Assembly: GCF_029428675.1 (NCBI RefSeq)
Contig: NZ_JAJNEL010000001.1
Location: 6,448,001 to 6,512,000, forward strand
Direction of reading: 5' to 3'
Source of the DNA: Streptomyces sp. JH14
GTDB taxonomy: Bacteria; Actinomycetota; Actinomycetes; Streptomycetales; Streptomycetaceae
Length of the DNA: 64,000 nt
Positions 61,903 to 64,000 of the stretch are shown in pieces. Under the pieces are notes generated by a model. That model was not told where the DNA came from. It saw nothing but the letters and a program-made list of their open reading frames with translations, and made no database searches. How positions within the stretch are numbered: position 1 is the first letter of the stretch; each line of letters starts with the position of its first letter. Position numbers and translations under genes: made by a program.

Positions 61903-62840
61903 GTTCGGATCCTCGGGTCGAAGATCCTGTATGACGCGTCCACCACGAAGTTGGTCAGGATCACCATGAAAGCCATGACGAGAACTACACCCTCCACGAC
62001 CGGGTAGTCCTTGTTCTGCGCTGCGCCGACCACCAGGCTGCCGATGCCCGCGATGCCGAAGACGGCCTCGACGACGACTGTGGCGCCCAGGAAGCGGCTC
62101 ACCTGCAGGCCGATCACCGTCATCAGCGGCACGGCAGCGCCCTTCAACGCGTGCCGCCACACCGTTTGCCGCTCAGGGAGGCCCTTGGCCCGCAGGGTGC
62201 GGACGTGGTCCGAGGCGAGGGTTTCGATCAGCACCGCGCGGAGCTGTCGCGCGATCTCCGCCGCCCCCGCGATCCCGAGCGCGATCGCGGGCAGGACCAG
62301 ATGCTGGAGGGCGAGCCCCGGGTCGGTGCTGAAGCCGACGAACCCGGTCGCAGGGAACCATCCGAGGTTCAGCGCGAACACCGAGACCAGCACGAGGCCG
62401 AGCCAGAAGCTGGGCATCGCGGCGCCGGCCGCGGAGGCCGAGGTGATCACTGTGTCCACCGGCTGGTTCGCGCGGCGGGCCGAGACGACTCCGGCAGCGA
62501 CACCCAGGGTGATCGCGACGCCCAGCGCGCCGATGACCAGGGTGAGCGTGGGAGGCAGCGTACGGCTGATCTCGCTGACCACGCTGGTTCCCGACGTGAT
62601 CGACGTCCCCAGGTCGCCGTGCAGCGCGTAGGTCAGCCAGTGCCAGTACTGGACCAGGATCGGCTGGTCGAAGCCCTGCTGCTCGCGGATGGCCTCGATT
62701 TGCCCAGTCGTCGCGCCTTCGCCGGCCATCGCGATGGCGGGGTCGCCGGGAGCCAGCTGGACCAGCACGAAGATACCGAAGCTGGCGAGCAGCACCGTCG
62801 GGATCAAGGCGAGGACCCGTCCCACCAATAGCCGTTTCAT
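61899..62840 (-). CDS. ABC transporter permease (DppB type)
   Basis: A 313-residue protein starting MKRLLVGRVLALIPTVLLAS with GGAGG just upstream. It has the family's LVQLAPGDPAI element, GDLGTSITSGTSVVSEISRT, and the loop ARQLRAVLIETLASDHVRTL followed by RAKGLPERQTVWRHALKGAA (EAA-like contact). Six hydrophobic segments are visible. It overlaps the ATPase gene upstream and the second permease downstream by 4 bp each, so the subunits are translationally coupled. Confidence 0.95.
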   Translation of the reverse strand: MKRLLVGRVLALIPTVLLASFGIFVLVQLAPGDPAIAMAGEGATTGQIEAIREQQGFDQPILVQYWHWLTYALHGDLGTSITSGTSVVSEISRTLPPTLTLVIGALGVAITLGVAAGVVSARRANQPVDTVITSASAAGAAMPSFWLGLVLVSVFALNLGWFPATGFVGFSTDPGLALQHLVLPAIALGIAGAAEIARQLRAVLIETLASDHVRTLRAKGLPERQTVWRHALKGAAVPLMTVIGLQVSRFLGATVVVEAVFGIAGIGSLVVGAAQNKDYPVVEGVVLVMAFMVILTNFVVDASYRIFDPRIRT

Positions 62841-63862
62841 GCTCTCCTCCCGGTCAACGTGAGCTCTTCGGCGCGGTGGCAGGCGACGAACGTGTCGTCG
62901 TCGATGTGCCGCAGGGAGGGCTGTTCCTCGGCGCACCGCTCCGCGACGTACGGACAGCGGGTCCGGAACCGGCACCCCGACGGGGGACTGGCCGCACTCG
63001 GGACGTCACCGCTGACCATCGGGGTCTGCGGCGTGCGATGGGTCGACGGGCGCGCTTCCGGTTCGGCGGCCAGCAGGGCCTCGGTGTAGGGGTGCCGTGG
63101 TCGGGACGTGAGCGATTCGACCGGAGCGATCTCCGCAAGCCGGCCCAGGTACATCACCCCGACGCGGTCGGCTAGGTGCGAGACCACGCCGAGGTCGTGG
63201 GAGATGAACAGGACCGAGATGCCCAGGTCCTGCTGGAGGCTGAGAAGCAGGTTGATGATGCCCGCTTGGATCGACACGTCGAGTGCGGAGACCGCTTCGT
63301 CGCACACCAACAACTCGGGCTCCAGGGCGAGCGCCCGGGCGATGTTGACGCGCTGTTTCTGTCCACCGGACATGGCGTGGGGCTTACGGTCCAGGTGGGT
63401 CTCGTCTAGGCCGACCCGGTGAAGGAGGTCGAGTACCCGGGCCCTCAGCTCGCTCCTGGCCACCCGGCTGCCCCCGAGCTTGAGCGGTTCGGCGACCGCC
63501 TGGAACACCGTCATCCGTGGGTCGAGCGACTCGTGCGGGTCCTGGAAGACCATCTGCACGCGCCGGCGTGCGCGGCGCAGTTCCTTGCCCTTGAGCTGGT
63601 CGAGACGGGTCGTGCCGAGGCTGACTGAACCGCTGCCGATCGGAGCCAGTCGCATCACGGCCTTCGCGACGCTCGACTTGCCGGAGCCGGACTCTCCGAT
63701 GAGTCCGAAGACGTCGCCGGTCCCGATCTCGAAGGAGACGCCGTCCACGGCGCGCAGGGGCTCGGACTGGCCGGGAAGCTTGTAGTGGACCGCCAGGTTC
63801 TCGACCGAGAGCAAGGCCGACGGATTGCTGTGGCCGGTGGCGGTCATCGGCTGCGTGCTCAT
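62837..63862 (-). CDS. ABC transporter ATP-binding protein (DppF type)
   Basis: A 341-residue ATPase with Walker A GESGSGKSS, the signature HAMSGGQKQRVNIARALALE, Walker B LLVCDEAVSALDVS, and the H-loop ISHDLGVV. The C-terminal oligopeptide extension has CRFRTRCPYVAERCAEEQPS (residues about 295-315). It should energise import. It overlaps the partial ATPase upstream by 4 bp, and the DppB-type permease downstream. Confidence 0.95.
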   Translation of the reverse strand: MSTQPMTATGHSNPSALLSVENLAVHYKLPGQSEPLRAVDGVSFEIGTGDVFGLIGESGSGKSSVAKAVMRLAPIGSGSVSLGTTRLDQLKGKELRRARRRVQMVFQDPHESLDPRMTVFQAVAEPLKLGGSRVARSELRARVLDLLHRVGLDETHLDRKPHAMSGGQKQRVNIARALALEPELLVCDEAVSALDVSIQAGIINLLLSLQQDLGISVLFISHDLGVVSHLADRVGVMYLGRLAEIAPVESLTSRPRHPYTEALLAAEPEARPSTHRTPQTPMVSGDVPSAASPPSGCRFRTRCPYVAERCAEEQPSLRHIDDDTFVACHRAEELTLTGRRA

Positions 63863-64000
63863 CGCTGCTCTTGGGGGACGGCACCGGCGAGCGCGAGCTC
63901 GTCCTGGCGACAGCAACGAACTCCGCGGTCGCCGGTCCGGATCTCTGGTTGCGGTGCGAGGCACTCTTCGAGGGCATGGGAGCACCGGGGCTGGAAACGG
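63859..64000 (-). CDS. ABC transporter ATP-binding protein (DppD type), C-terminal part
   Basis: The last 47 codons of a gene cut by the window edge: RFQPRCSHALEECLAPQPEI, then RTGDRGVRCCRQDELALAGA, ending VPQEQR. This is the C-terminal oligopeptide/dipeptide extension of DppD-type ATPases, with its four-cysteine pattern. Its stop overlaps the next start (ATGA). The P-loop domain is outside the window. Confidence 0.88.
   Translation of the reverse strand, partial: RFQPRCSHALEECLAPQPEIRTGDRGVRCCRQDELALAGAVPQEQR

Noticed and set aside
1..64000. tRNA, rRNA and CRISPR arrays
   Set aside because: No cloverleaf with a GTTCRA arm, no rRNA-like stretch and no regularly spaced repeat was found by eye.

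Overview
The window is very GC-rich, with Streptomyces-type gene content: a SpoIIE-type phosphatase with a GAF domain, a large ATPase-LuxR regulator, many secreted proteins with alanine-rich signal peptides, a ferric-reductase-like flavocytochrome, and monomeric NADP isocitrate dehydrogenase. It most likely comes from a Streptomyces or close relative. No rRNA, tRNA or CRISPR array was seen.

Positions 1-35 kb look like streptomycete chromosome. They hold the tail of a CocE-like hydrolase, a small LapA-like membrane protein, isocitrate dehydrogenase, the SpoIIE-type phosphatase, a SulP anion transporter and several small orphan proteins. Next come a MerR regulator divergent from a double alpha/beta-hydrolase with a textbook 19-bp-spacer promoter, a ferric-reductase-like protein, an ATPase-LuxR regulator, a secreted subtilase paired with a lipoprotein, and an FG-GAP secreted protein beside a decayed copy of itself. 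Assorted hydrolases and an FMN-type oxidase follow. A TrmB/LuxR-type regulator then faces a tiny secreted peptide with GSINWD-like repeats. Downstream of the peptide are two paralogous secreted proteins that carry the same tachylectin-like propeller but different C-terminal wall hydrolases (lysozyme-like and NlpC/P60-like).

Positions 35.4-36.7 kb are a mobile-element graveyard: a tyrosine recombinase broken by two frameshifts, the first codons of an IS630-type transposase, and an IS1380-type transposase fragment.

From 37.3 kb to the right edge lies one coherent catabolic island, all on the minus strand. It has an oligopeptide/dipeptide-type ABC importer (ATPases, two permeases, and a separately transcribed lipoprotein), three CaiC-like acyl-CoA ligases, three acyl-CoA dehydrogenases, a MaoC hydratase, two thiolase-family proteins (one beside a DUF35 protein), SDRs, a VOC protein, an acetoacetate-decarboxylase-like protein, an MBL hydrolase, an alpha/beta hydrolase without its serine, and a complete PntAB transhydrogenase. 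One TetR regulator sits among them. A short TYGTCA-type element, paired at 17 or 34 bp, recurs in front of four transcription units and may be the shared operator. The logic is import of a carboxylic acid, CoA activation, beta-oxidation-like or retro-aldol shortening, and redox balancing. The substrate cannot be read from sequence alone; an alicyclic, terpenoid or steroid-like acid is a reasonable guess.

Starts were moved from the longest reading frame to inner codons where a ribosome binding site, signal peptide or family start supported it. Function calls rest on motif and family recognition, not on database searches.
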